This document shows, one piece after another, positions 41,290 through 48,578 of a stretch of 64,000 nt of DNA (the stretch's first letter is position 1; every line of letters begins with the position of its first letter). This DNA is from Guptibacillus hwajinpoensis (GTDB taxonomy: Bacteria > Bacillota > Bacilli > Bacillales > Bacillaceae_O): contig JAENYN010000012.1 in NCBI GenBank assembly GCA_016841765.1, positions 1 to 64,000 on the forward strand. The letters run 5' to 3'. The position numbers were made by a program, and so were the translations under genes. The notes beneath the pieces are model-generated. The model searched no databases, had not been told where the DNA came from, and was given only the letters and a program-made list of their open reading frames with translations.

Positions 41290-41634
41290 TTATTTTTTTG
41301 AATTCTGGAACCGCCATTTGTTGAATTCAAGGAACTCGCGGAACTGTTCTTTGCTTACGCCAGATTCCATGGCTTCCTGGACAAGTTTAGCCCATTCAGG
41401 ATCCAGGTTCTCCTCTGCGTCTTGCTTGTTCGCTTCATCCAACAGCAAGGTTTCAACATTTATGCCAAGGACAGATGAGATTTTTTCGAGAAATTGTATG
41501 GAAGGATTAGATTGAATGTTTCGCTCGATAGAACTCAAGTAGGATTTTGCAACGCCTGCCCGATCTGCTAACTCGGTCAGTGAAAGTCCTCTTTCTTTCC
41601 GATATCGCTTTACACGCTCTCCGATCATGGCCAT
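41290..41634 (-). CDS. sinR: Biofilm master repressor SinR
   Basis: 114 residues, close to the 111 of B. subtilis SinR. Residues 3-65 form the helix-turn-helix (IGERVKRYRKERGLSLTELA, then GVAKSYLSSIERNIQSNPSI), nearly identical to SinR; residues 80-110 form the SinI-binding helical hook (LDPEWAKLVQEAMESGVSKE, QFREFLEFNKWRF). It represses matrix genes at GTTCTYT boxes until SinI binds it. Boxes of that sequence occur upstream of the PilZ-like gene, the DUF4047 gene and calY in this window. Confidence 0.95.
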   Translation of the reverse strand: MAMIGERVKRYRKERGLSLTELADRAGVAKSYLSSIERNIQSNPSIQFLEKISSVLGINVETLLLDEANKQDAEENLDPEWAKLVQEAMESGVSKEQFREFLEFNKWRFQNSKK

Positions 41635-41686
41635 CCCTCATTTAGCTATCTTTTCGTTATGTAAACAGTATAGCAATAATGGGGAT

Positions 41687-41702
41687 GTTCTGTAAATAGA
41701 AC
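41687..41702. promoter_or_regulatory. Inverted SinR-like half-sites between sinI and sinR
   Basis: GTTCT (41687-41691) and AGAAC (41698-41702) form an inverted pair like the two downstream of the PilZ-like promoter and at 48530-48545. It could let SinR control its own gene. Confidence 0.4.
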
Positions 41703-41705
41703 GGA

Positions 41706-41864
41706 TTATGTATTTTTAATGTAGGACTTTTCGAGCTTTATTTGCAGGAGATAATGTTGTGGGTCGTTCAGAAAACTGCTTACGTCCTCCTTTGTTATCC
41801 CTCCTTCCCTTGCCTCGATCATCAGTTCCACCCATTCCTGGTCAAGCTGTGTGTTCGTTCTCAT
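41706..41864 (-). CDS. sinI: SinI-type antirepressor, copy 1
   Basis: 52 residues. TQLDQEWVELMIEAREGGIT is the SinI helix-turn that mimics the SinR dimer helix, followed by KEDVSSFLNDPQHYL. GGAGGG sits eight bases before the ATG at 41864; a much longer ORF upstream runs through the riboswitch and is not the gene. It binds SinR and lifts repression. Its leader is a predicted c-di-GMP-I riboswitch, and sinR follows after 71 bases. Confidence 0.9.
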   Translation of the reverse strand: MRTNTQLDQEWVELMIEAREGGITKEDVSSFLNDPQHYLLQIKLEKSYIKNT

Positions 41865-41884
41865 TGTTATTACCCTCCACGTTC

Positions 41885-41979
41885 CCTTCCAGGCAATCCA
41901 GCTGTCATAGAATGAAAACTCCGTAGACCTGTGATTTTGCGCCCCTGCCTTTCGGCCAGGTTTGCCCTTGTGCTGGAGG
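41885..41979 (-). promoter_or_regulatory. Cyclic-di-GMP class I riboswitch upstream of sinI
   Basis: Read on the minus strand it has the GEMM-I order: outer stem strand CCTCCAG, GCACAAGGGCAAACC, a hairpin with GAAA tetraloop (GGCCGAAAGGC), GGGGCGCAAAA, AGGTCTACGG, a variable hairpin, ATGACAGCTGGATTGCC and the closing strand CTGGAAGG. CCTCCA can instead pair exactly with TGGAGG of the sinI ribosome binding site, so closing the outer stem (ligand bound) would free the site: a predicted ON switch. Confidence 0.88.
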
Positions 41980-42349
41980 TTAAATTTTCCACCCAGGCAA
42001 CTATACAAGTAATGATAGAACGAAACAGGCAAAAAGTCTGTCTAATTTTGCTTAACTTATCGCATTTTTCCGACAAATGTAAATTATACTATTCGTTGAC
42101 TGCGGTAAATATATGTGGGCAATGTTGGATAAAGGTGAGGAAAGTCTGTGTGGTAAAGGCGATTATGATACTTTGTATATAGAATAAAAAGAGGGACAGA
42201 TACTACTTTAATTATACATGAATTTTGGTAATTTAATAGAATTTTCTGATAAATTTTGTTATATTTTTTGATAAAATGCAAGAGGTTTTGCAAGAAGCCG
42301 CCAAATGCGACAAAAAGTGAGATGAGCCATCATTTTTTTGCGGAAAGTT
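41980..42349. other. AT-rich region upstream of the sinI riboswitch
   Basis: On the minus strand TATAAT lies at 42088-42083, and TTTGTCGGA at 42077-42069 matches the Spo0A box TTTGTCRAA at eight of nine positions. This could be the sinI promoter under Spo0A control. The rest, to the terminator of the second sinI gene, shows no gene. Confidence 0.35.
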
Positions 42350-42382
42350 AAAAAACAACCTTTCCCTCTACTAAGGAAAAGG
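42350..42382 (-). terminator. Terminator of the second sinI gene
   Basis: On the minus strand CCTTTTCC pairs with GGGAAAGG and is followed by TTGTTTTTTAAC. It separates the two sinI units, so each must have its own promoter. Confidence 0.75.
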
Positions 42383-42402
42383 TCGCATAAAAACGTACGG
42401 GC

Positions 42403-42567
42403 TTATTTTATTGCTTCCATTGGAGGGGATGGGCAACGTTCCGCCCCGGCAAGGAAGGTACGTATGTCTTCTGCTGTTAAACCCATTTCTTTAGCCTCGC
42501 GCATCAAATCCACCCATTCATGGTCAACAGACTGTTGTTTGCTTTCAACAACGAGAAGGTGTCCCAT
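42403..42567 (-). CDS. SinI-type antirepressor, copy 2
   Basis: 54 residues, too short for many gene finders. QQSVDHEWVDLMREAKEMGL then TAEDIRTFLAG is the SinI domain; the Cys-Pro-rich tail (AERCPSPPMEAIK) differs from copy 1. A GGAG eight bases upstream supports the ATG at 42567. Its leader is also a c-di-GMP-I riboswitch, and it ends at its own terminator. By sequence it could bind SinR, like B. subtilis SinI or its paralogue SlrA. Confidence 0.88.
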   Translation of the reverse strand: MGHLLVVESKQQSVDHEWVDLMREAKEMGLTAEDIRTFLAGAERCPSPPMEAIK

Positions 42568-42584
42568 GTCTCATTCTCCGTTCC

Positions 42585-42683
42585 TTCTTTCAGGCAGGCC
42601 AGCTGCCATGGGGCAATCGTTGCCCTTTAGACCTGAACCTTTGCGTCCCTGTTTTTCAGTCAGGTTTGCCTTTAACTGAAGGG
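42585..42683 (-). promoter_or_regulatory. Cyclic-di-GMP class I riboswitch upstream of the second sinI gene
   Basis: On the minus strand: AAAGGCAAACC, a hairpin with GAAA (TGACTGAAAAACA), GGGACGCAAAG, AGGTCTAAA, a hairpin GGGCAACGATTGCCC, TGGCAGCTGGCCTGCC, then the outer-stem strand CTGAAAG matching CTTCAG at the 5' end. These blocks occur in the order and spacing of the GEMM-I consensus, better preserved than in copy 1. The 5' strand CCTTC can also pair with GAAGG just before the ribosome binding site. Confidence 0.9.
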
Positions 42684-42907
42684 TTTATTTTTGGTAAAAA
42701 ATTTGACACAACAGCAGCTATCAAGGTTAACGCAGTCCCCTCCTTTTTTGTTCTGGATGCTTTCATTATATACTAAGGGAAAGTAATAATGTTAATTTTC
42801 AAAAAGTTATCTTTGTTATTTCTTACGTTGTTCACGATTGTAAACGGTTTGTCATAGTAGAATGGATAGATAGGAATGACGAGATCAAAAATCGGAGGAA
42901 TTTTGTG
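42684..42907. other. Divergent promoter region, second sinI unit and yugO
   Basis: On the minus strand TATAAT at 42780-42775 may start the sinI transcript, and TGTGTCAAA at 42710-42702 matches the Spo0A box at eight of nine positions. No exact SinR box is present. Confidence 0.3.
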
Positions 42908-43903
42908 ATGGGTGCCTTTAGATCCTTGTTGTACGGTGTATTGGGTGTCGTTTGTCTGGTCCTGATCGGAACGGCCGGTTACTCACTCCTTGAGGACGTT
43001 TCCCTGTTTAATGCTCTCTGGATGACGATGATCACTGTACTGACAGTCGGGTATGGCGACATCATACCGGTGACCGCTGCCGGGAAGGTATTTACAATGC
43101 TTATTATACCGGTGAGTATCGGACTGGTGACTTATACACTCGGTTCACTGGTAGTTATTATGATTGAAGGGGTATTTTCAGAAACGGTTAGGAGGAAGCG
43201 GATGGAAAGAGAAATTGGCAAATTAAAGGATCATATCATTATTTGCGGGTACGGCAGGGTCGGTGAACAGGTTGCCGCCCAACTAAAGAGTGAAGCGGTC
43301 CGGGCCGTTATCATTGATAAAAGTGGCCAAAGTTCCGATGACTTGTCCCATGAAATGCTTTTTATCGAAGGAGATGCGACTGAAGATGAAACGCTGATTG
43401 CGGCCGGCATCGAGCGGGCTGCGGGACTTGTTGCCACACTTCCGGATGACGCAGACAATGTGTTCATCTCGCTGACCGCCAAAGGAATCAATCCAAACAT
43501 ACAGGTTGTCGCGAGGGCGGAAAAAATAGAGTCAGAAGCAAAGCTGAAACGGGCTGGTGCAGATAAAGTCATCAATCCCTCCAACATTGGAGGGCGCCGC
43601 ATGGCGATGTCGATCATCAAGCCGATCAGCGTCGAATACGTCGACACTATTTTGGAGGAACCGAATGAATCGCTCAGCATCGAAGAAATTCTGGTTCAAG
43701 GAAACTCCGTGCTGGAGGGCGGGACAATCCAATCGGCAAAAATCAGGGAGACATTCGGTGTCACAATCGCTGCCATCAAAAGGGAGGACCGGCTGATCAG
43801 CAATCCGAAGGCAGCTGAGCGGCTTCTCAAAGGTGATTTGTTAATCGTATTCGGAAACAAGGGAGAAATGAAGCGATTTGAAGAAGCAGCCAGAGAAAAA
43901 TGA
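42908..43903 (+). CDS. yugO: YugO-type potassium channel
   Basis: 331 residues. Two membrane helices flank the pore with the selectivity filter TVGYGD near residue 45 (MITVLTVGYGDIIPV). A RCK/TrkA-N domain follows (IICGYGRVGEQVAAQ near residue 112, FIEGDATEDETL), then a TrkA-C domain. RCK domains gate such channels. GGAGG precedes both an in-frame GTG at 42905 and this ATG. In B. subtilis YugO carries potassium signals in biofilms; its place beside sinI here fits that link, which is inference. Confidence 0.88.
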   Translation: MGAFRSLLYGVLGVVCLVLIGTAGYSLLEDVSLFNALWMTMITVLTVGYGDIIPVTAAGKVFTMLIIPVSIGLVTYTLGSLVVIMIEGVFSETVRRKRMEREIGKLKDHIIICGYGRVGEQVAAQLKSEAVRAVIIDKSGQSSDDLSHEMLFIEGDATEDETLIAAGIERAAGLVATLPDDADNVFISLTAKGINPNIQVVARAEKIESEAKLKRAGADKVINPSNIGGRRMAMSIIKPISVEYVDTILEEPNESLSIEEILVQGNSVLEGGTIQSAKIRETFGVTIAAIKREDRLISNPKAAERLLKGDLLIVFGNKGEMKRFEEAAREK

Positions 43904-43904
43904 A

Positions 43905-43946
43905 CCCGTTTCCCTCGAGTCGGTGCTCTTTGGAGAAACGGGCTTT
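43905..43946 (+). terminator. Weak terminator of yugO
   Basis: CCCGTTTC pairs with GAAACGGG around a 22-base loop, followed by CTTTAT. Confidence 0.5.
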
Positions 43947-43956
43947 ATGCTTGGCG

Positions 43957-44787
43957 TTAATTTTCAAACGCATTTGCCAGTGTGTGGACTACTGCGAGAT
44001 TTTCATGATCGGATTCATGCCGGTGCGGATGGATATAGATTGCATTCATCCCCATCTTGAGGGCAGGTGCGATTTCATTGATGAAGTTATCGCCGATTGA
44101 ACAAGCTTCATGAGCCTTGATATTGAACCGTTCGAGGATGTCATGGAACAGGCCAGCCGTTTTGAGCGGCTTCAGCGATGAGCAATAGGTAATGCCGAAA
44201 ATTTCTTGCAGGCCAAGTTCCTTCATTAGACGTTTCACATCATCCGCATCACTGTTCGTCATGAGGACAAGCTCTTTTGTTTCCTTCAGTTCCAACAGGC
44301 CTTCCTTCAGGGTGGGAGTACGGGTAAGATGGAAATCTGCGCTCACCATGTACTCTTTTGTCCGGTTGTAACAATCCAGCGTTCTATCGGCAATCCCGAA
44401 GTGGGCGGCAGTCACAAACGGCAGCCACCAGCCATCCCCGATCGCAATGATGTTTTCAAAATCGAATGTAATTGGACTATCATATATTTCCCGCACCCGG
44501 TGGCCCGGCCAGGCGGTCCCTTCCCAGCTATGGACTTCAACGACATCAAGAGTCATCGGATCGACAGTCAGCACCGCGTCGCGTTTCAAGTCATATCCTT
44601 TTCCGATCGATACGATGTGATCATCATTTTTCATGCGTGTATAGTCATTCATGAACGCTTCCTGCTGGGATTCAGGCAGTTCTTCCATCAGCAGGCGCGC
44701 GTAATAATCGAAATGGCCAGTATCTTCATACAGCGTCCCATCGAGGTCAAAGATGAGAAGTTTGCTTCTTTCTATTAATTCTTTCAT
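43957..44787 (-). CDS. HAD-superfamily hydrolase
   Basis: 276 residues. The HAD motifs are LLIFDLDGTLYEDTGHF near residue 10 (nucleophile Asp), VLMTNSDADDV near residue 175, SLKPLKTAGLF near residue 205 (Lys) and SIGDNFINEIAPALKMGM near residue 230 (acidic pair). The cap region of about 100 residues is larger than in simple phosphoglycolate phosphatases. It acts on a small phosphate compound in the cytoplasm. AAAAGGAGC precedes the ATG. Substrate unknown. Confidence 0.82.
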   Translation of the reverse strand: MKELIERSKLLIFDLDGTLYEDTGHFDYYARLLMEELPESQQEAFMNDYTRMKNDDHIVSIGKGYDLKRDAVLTVDPMTLDVVEVHSWEGTAWPGHRVREIYDSPITFDFENIIAIGDGWWLPFVTAAHFGIADRTLDCYNRTKEYMVSADFHLTRTPTLKEGLLELKETKELVLMTNSDADDVKRLMKELGLQEIFGITYCSSLKPLKTAGLFHDILERFNIKAHEACSIGDNFINEIAPALKMGMNAIYIHPHRHESDHENLAVVHTLANAFEN

Positions 44788-45088
44788 GCTTCAGGCTCCT
44801 TTTAGGCAGAGATTAGTTTGAAAACCGCCAGCCTCCTGTGCCGGTTCCCGCGGTGCAGAACCGTCCAAAGAGCGAATTTGGGGAATCAATACTGATAGCG
44901 TCCCTGTCACTTGCAGAGCAGGGGCCGGCATTTCCCGGATAAGAGCGGAATGACGATGATTGGCAGGATAATGATTATATTGTAAAACATTTCCGTCCCA
45001 TTTCGCCAATGCAGGCACCACTGGCCGCCTGTTTGGATAACGGAGAAAAACGTAGTAAGATGAAGGGAGAAAAAGGAGGGCCCGAGCG

Positions 45089-45403
45089 ATGAACATTCCG
45101 ATTGAACGGTTATTGGATAAAATACAGCAAGAGACAGAAGCCGCCCGCCGAGATACAAAAGCGGGAGGAAGTGCCGCCAAAGTGAAAGAACGGATGCGGA
45201 CGATCAAAACGCTGAGCGAACTTGTGCTTGACGGAGAAGGCAATGGTGCCGTGGAGCAACGTATGCCGGCCCAGTACGACGCTCAAGGCAGCCCGCCCGC
45301 CGTCATCCAAACCGGTGGCCAGCAGCAGGGGCAGGTTACAAGACTGAATGAAACAAAGCTTGATGAGGATGATGCCAACGGAGATTCGCTGTTGGATTTT
45401 TAA
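45089..45403 (+). CDS. ywdI: YwdI-like DUF5327 protein
   Basis: 104 residues. The helical N-terminus (MNIPIERLLDKIQQETEAAR, then KVKERMRTIKTLSELVLDGE) is the DUF5327 pattern, followed by a Gln/Gly-rich linker and an acidic end (DANGDSLLDF). The function is unknown. AAAAAGGAGG precedes the ATG. In B. subtilis ywdI also lies beside ywdK, gerQ and cwlJ, as here. Confidence 0.8.
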   Translation: MNIPIERLLDKIQQETEAARRDTKAGGSAAKVKERMRTIKTLSELVLDGEGNGAVEQRMPAQYDAQGSPPAVIQTGGQQQGQVTRLNETKLDEDDANGDSLLDF

Positions 45404-45409
45404 TCATAG

Positions 45410-45443
45410 AAAAGGAGAGCCTGGCTGCAGGCTCTCCTTTTTA
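45410..45443. terminator. Bidirectional terminator, ywdI and sdpRI
   Basis: AAAAGGAGAGCCTG pairs with CAGGCTCTCCTTTT around four bases, T-rich on both sides, between convergent genes. Confidence 0.88.
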
Positions 45444-46091
45444 CGTCTGCGGCTTCCCTGTTTTCCGGAAGAACACATAGGAAGCGGCCATACTGCCGAC
45501 CGAGACGGCAATGGCAACGGTTATAAAAGTGATAAACTGCCACGGTGCCGGCAGGAAAGCTGAAATCATCATCAGTATCCCGCCGATGAAAAACAGCTTT
45601 GCCGAAAAACGGTGTGTCTTTTGCCATACATCCTGATTCGCAAGTGTCCAGGGTGTACGGACACCAATGAAATAGTTATGTTTGAACCGTGGCATATAGT
45701 TGCCGATCAGCGTGAACAGGACGCCGACAGCGACTGGTACGATCAAACCGATATTAATCGGATAGCCGAGCCCATAGGCAATCGTTGCGATATGAAGAAG
45801 AAGCATGAATGTTATGGTCGCCCGGATAATCAAGTCATAGCTGCCTTTGAATTTTTGATAGTTTTCCCGATTAGGATCGATACGCGGCATAGCGAAAAAT
45901 AGGCCATAGAGCAAAATCGAAATCCCTGGCATGATCAAGACGCCGGTCAGCTTCGATGAGTAGTCATCGGGCTTGTTGTCGATTCCCCAGTGAGTCGGAA
46001 TCTGTTCTGGCAGATAGGGATAACTGAAAATGCTGATCAAAACCCCGATGCCAATGATAGTGAGTAAATACCAATCTGCTTTAAATTTCAT
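45441..46091 (-). CDS. sdpI: SdpI-family membrane protein
   Basis: 216 residues, six membrane helices. The SdpI family region HWGIDNKPDDYSSKLTGVLI near residue 37 and NYMPRFKHNYFIGVRTPWTL near residue 130 are clear. SdpI gives immunity to the SDP killing peptide in B. subtilis and holds its repressor at the membrane. The ATG at 46091 is used, since AGAGGTG overlaps the GTG at 46100; it overlaps the end of sdpR by 11 bases. No sdpABC toxin genes are in the window. Confidence 0.85.
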   Translation of the reverse strand: MKFKADWYLLTIIGIGVLISIFSYPYLPEQIPTHWGIDNKPDDYSSKLTGVLIMPGISILLYGLFFAMPRIDPNRENYQKFKGSYDLIIRATITFMLLLHIATIAYGLGYPINIGLIVPVAVGVLFTLIGNYMPRFKHNYFIGVRTPWTLANQDVWQKTHRFSAKLFFIGGILMMISAFLPAPWQFITFITVAIAVSVGSMAASYVFFRKTGKPQT

Positions 46092-46365
46092 CTTTTCCAC
46101 CTCTTTCAGACGTGAATCCCCACATCCACTTCATCACTTCCTGGAAAACGGTCGTGTTCAGTGAATAGTAAATATGCTGTCCCTGCCGTTCATCCTGTAC
46201 CAGATCGGCGCGCCGCAAAATGTTCAAATGATGGGAAATGCTCGGCTTCGTCATGTTGAACTGATCGGCGATTTCTCCCGCTGTCAAATCCTGTTCATTC
46301 AACAAGTCGAGAATCTTCCGCCGGGTCGGATCGGACAGCGCCTTGAACGTATCATTGAGCGACAT
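46081..46365 (-). CDS. sdpR: ArsR-family repressor SdpR
   Basis: 94 residues. The winged helix shows FKALSDPTRRKILDLLNEQD, LTAGEIADQFNMTKPSISHH and a wing with DERQGQHIYYSLNTTVF, very like B. subtilis SdpR. There are no metal-binding cysteines. AAGGTGG five bases before the ATG at 46365 fixes the start, which fits the known start of the family. In B. subtilis SdpR represses sdpRI until SdpI binds toxin and captures it. Confidence 0.88.
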   Translation of the reverse strand: MSLNDTFKALSDPTRRKILDLLNEQDLTAGEIADQFNMTKPSISHHLNILRRADLVQDERQGQHIYYSLNTTVFQEVMKWMWGFTSERGGKDEI

Positions 46366-46599
46366 GTCGTCCACCTTCATTCTTTGATTTTATTGATAAT
46401 TTGCAGCCGTAGCTGCTGAAATATGCGGATCGTGCGGTTTAAACCAATGCCAGTTAAAAAATATGATTAGATAATTAGATAACTATCTAAATAAAGTATA
46501 GCACATACCGGATCGAAACACGAGCGCTAAAACAGTCGCTTTTTTCAAAAGAATTGGGTAAGATGGAGGCAGAATGTTTCAAAGGATAGGTGAAAAATC

Positions 46600-46974
46600 A
46601 TGATGCAGACCTTTATCATACTCGGCGCCATCAACGGATTCCTGGCAGTGGCACTCGGGGCGTTCGGCGCCCACGGCCTTGAAGGAAAAATTTCAGCTAA
46701 AATGATCGAAACGTGGCAAACCGGTGTAACATATCAGATGTTCCATGCCGGCGGACTGTTTGTCGTTGCATTTCTCGCTGACAAGCTCGGCGGCAATGCC
46801 ATGCTGAACTGGTCAGGATGGCTCATGCTGATTGGAATCATCCTATTTTCCGGAAGCTTGTACGTATTAAGCACATCCGGCATCAAAGTGCTCGGAGCGA
46901 TAACCCCGTTCGGCGGCGTTGCGTTTCTTGCAGGCTGGGTGCTGCTGGCACTTGCAGCTTATAAAGGATTATAA
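46600..46974 (+). CDS. ywdK: YwdK-like DUF423 membrane protein
   Basis: 124 residues with four membrane helices. FIILGAINGFLAVALGAFGA at the N-terminus and the conserved GVTYQMFHAGGLFVVAFLA and TPFGGVAFLAGWVLL segments define DUF423. The function is unknown. AAAGGATAGGTG precedes two ATG codons in a row. It lies in the same place next to gerQ and cwlJ in B. subtilis. Confidence 0.88.
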   Translation: MMQTFIILGAINGFLAVALGAFGAHGLEGKISAKMIETWQTGVTYQMFHAGGLFVVAFLADKLGGNAMLNWSGWLMLIGIILFSGSLYVLSTSGIKVLGAITPFGGVAFLAGWVLLALAAYKGL

Positions 46975-46981
46975 GATAGAG

Positions 46982-47015
46982 AAGGAGTACCCCGATGCAG
47001 AGGTACTCCTTTTTT
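46982..47015 (+). terminator. Terminator of ywdK
   Basis: AGGAGTACC pairs with GGTACTCCT around nine bases, then a T-run. Confidence 0.85.
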
Positions 47016-47043
47016 CATATTGATTACATCGGTTCTAAAGGGG

Positions 47044-47700
47044 CTAACGTGGAGAGTACGTGCTCATGCCAGGCCCCATGCCGTTGAACGGATATTCATA
47101 TTCCAATTCCTCATCAAATGTCACGTAATCCAGATAAACCATCAGCAACAGGTATCGTTTGCCTGTTTCCGGATCGCTTAACACAAGGTGGTCACGGCCG
47201 GCTGCTTCAATAATCCCCTTGAAGACTTTTGCATTCCATTCCGTATTGTTTTCAAAAGTCATGTAAACAGTCGCTTGCTTGCCGCGATTAAGGCGCAAAA
47301 TGTTTTCAACATACGATTGCTCAATCGGCAGCATTCCCGGTATGTTCTGTCCAGGCTGGGCAGCGGGCGGCTGCATCATGCCGGCAACACCGTAAGGGAA
47401 CATCCCGCCAGACTGCGTGCCCGGAAAGCCGGCGGCTTGGGTCCCATCCATAGCCGGCTGCATACCGTAACCGCCGGCCGGATATCCGTAAGCCGGCTGA
47501 GCCTGGGCGCCGCCGTATTCCATCCCGGCATAAGGCGACTGAGCACCCTTTTCGTGATCTCTCCACTCATACTGCTGCTGTTGCTGCTGTCCGGGATCAT
47601 ATCCATATACAGGATAGCCGGCCGCGTATCCGGCATAAGGCGACTGACCATACATACCATACTGCTGTTGCTGCTGTTGTTCCTGATTCTCTTTTGTCAA
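47044..47700 (-). CDS. gerQ: Spore coat protein GerQ
   Basis: 218 residues from a TTG at 47700, six bases after GGAGGGG. The first 125 residues are low-complexity, with Gln runs and Tyr-Gly-Pro repeats (QQQQQQYGMYGQSPYAGYAA); the C-terminal 90 are the conserved GerQ domain (PIEQSYVENILRLNRGKQAT, then EAAGRDHLVLSDPETGKRYL). In B. subtilis GerQ is cross-linked into the coat by transglutaminase Tgl and is needed to hold CwlJ there. It follows cwlJ, as expected. Confidence 0.93.
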   Translation of the reverse strand: MTKENQEQQQQQQYGMYGQSPYAGYAAGYPVYGYDPGQQQQQQYEWRDHEKGAQSPYAGMEYGGAQAQPAYGYPAGGYGMQPAMDGTQAAGFPGTQSGGMFPYGVAGMMQPPAAQPGQNIPGMLPIEQSYVENILRLNRGKQATVYMTFENNTEWNAKVFKGIIEAAGRDHLVLSDPETGKRYLLLMVYLDYVTFDEELEYEYPFNGMGPGMSTYSPR

Positions 47701-47791
47701 AGTGAACCCCTCCCTTTGTCATTCCAAACAATACGTATTTAAAAGGCAGATAAATGCTTGTGACCCATTTTCACAACGCACCAACACAGGA

Positions 47792-48214
47792 TCAAAAAAC
47801 TCTCGGGCATTCAGTACGGAGCGGCGCAAAGAAACAATGAGACTTAAAACGCCCCGTGTTCCATTGACCGTACCACTGCGAAGGGCAGGCACCCTCCGGC
47901 ATGAAAAACCAGAGTGAATTGCTCGCCGGATGATACTTCAATCCTTTAATCGTTTTCCGTGCCAGCTGCCGATCCTTTTCCCGCGAGCGCTGATAAAAAT
48001 ATCCTTTCTGTGTCGCTTCAAAGCCGCCAGGCGATTGGAAAACCATCCGCCGGATATTGTTAATATCCTTAAAATCAAGGCACGTTGCCAGCACCCGATT
48101 TACGCCCGTATTCCCGACCATCAGCATCCCGAGCTGGCCATCCCCTTCAGCTTCGGAACGCATCAGCCTCCCCAGCAGCTTCACGTCTTCCTCGGTATGT
48201 GCGACTACTGCCAT
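47792..48214 (-). CDS. cwlJ: Spore cortex-lytic hydrolase CwlJ
   Basis: 140 residues, the usual size, with no signal peptide as in B. subtilis. LLGRLMRSEAEGDGQLGMLM is the hydrolase_2 core with its catalytic Glu, and NSLWFFMPEGACPSQWYGQW is the conserved second block. CwlJ degrades the spore cortex during germination, triggered by calcium dipicolinate. GAGGTGA precedes the ATG. gerQ follows 91 bases downstream, probably in one sporulation operon. Confidence 0.93.
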   Translation of the reverse strand: MAVVAHTEEDVKLLGRLMRSEAEGDGQLGMLMVGNTGVNRVLATCLDFKDINNIRRMVFQSPGGFEATQKGYFYQRSREKDRQLARKTIKGLKYHPASNSLWFFMPEGACPSQWYGQWNTGRFKSHCFFAPLRTECPRVF

Positions 48215-48344
48215 CTATTCACCTCACTTCAAAGACGATCATGATGTAAAAATGATGAGGATAAAATGACATGACGTACTAGTTGCATTGTATGAGGGGT
48301 GGGGGTGGGATATGACCATTTGTGGTTGTAAGGCCTGAATTTAT

Positions 48345-48545
48345 GTTCTTTATATAATTATGAAACCTTATATGAACAAGATAATTCTGTTATGTTCTTT
48401 ATAAAGTACAATTGTAAGTAAAATCATGGTATAAAGAGAAAACGTGAGTAAATGTCCGTTTTTTAGGATGGGTTGGATAAATTTGGAGGTTTAATATTTC
48501 GTTATAACGAACTATAATCACACCATGAGGTTCTTGAGAAAGAAC
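48345..48545 (+). promoter_or_regulatory. Promoter of the matrix operon with SinR boxes
   Basis: Exact SinR boxes GTTCTTT lie at 48345-48351 and 48394-48400, and an inverted pair GTTCTTGAGAAAGAAC at 48530-48545. A TATAAT at 48513-48518 with a weak TTTAAT 17 bases upstream is the likely promoter. A separate perfect palindrome, TTCGTTATAACGAA, covers 48498-48511 between these boxes. Confidence 0.75.
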
Positions 48546-48578
48546 GAAAGTAAAAGACAAACAAGAGTAGGTGAAGTG

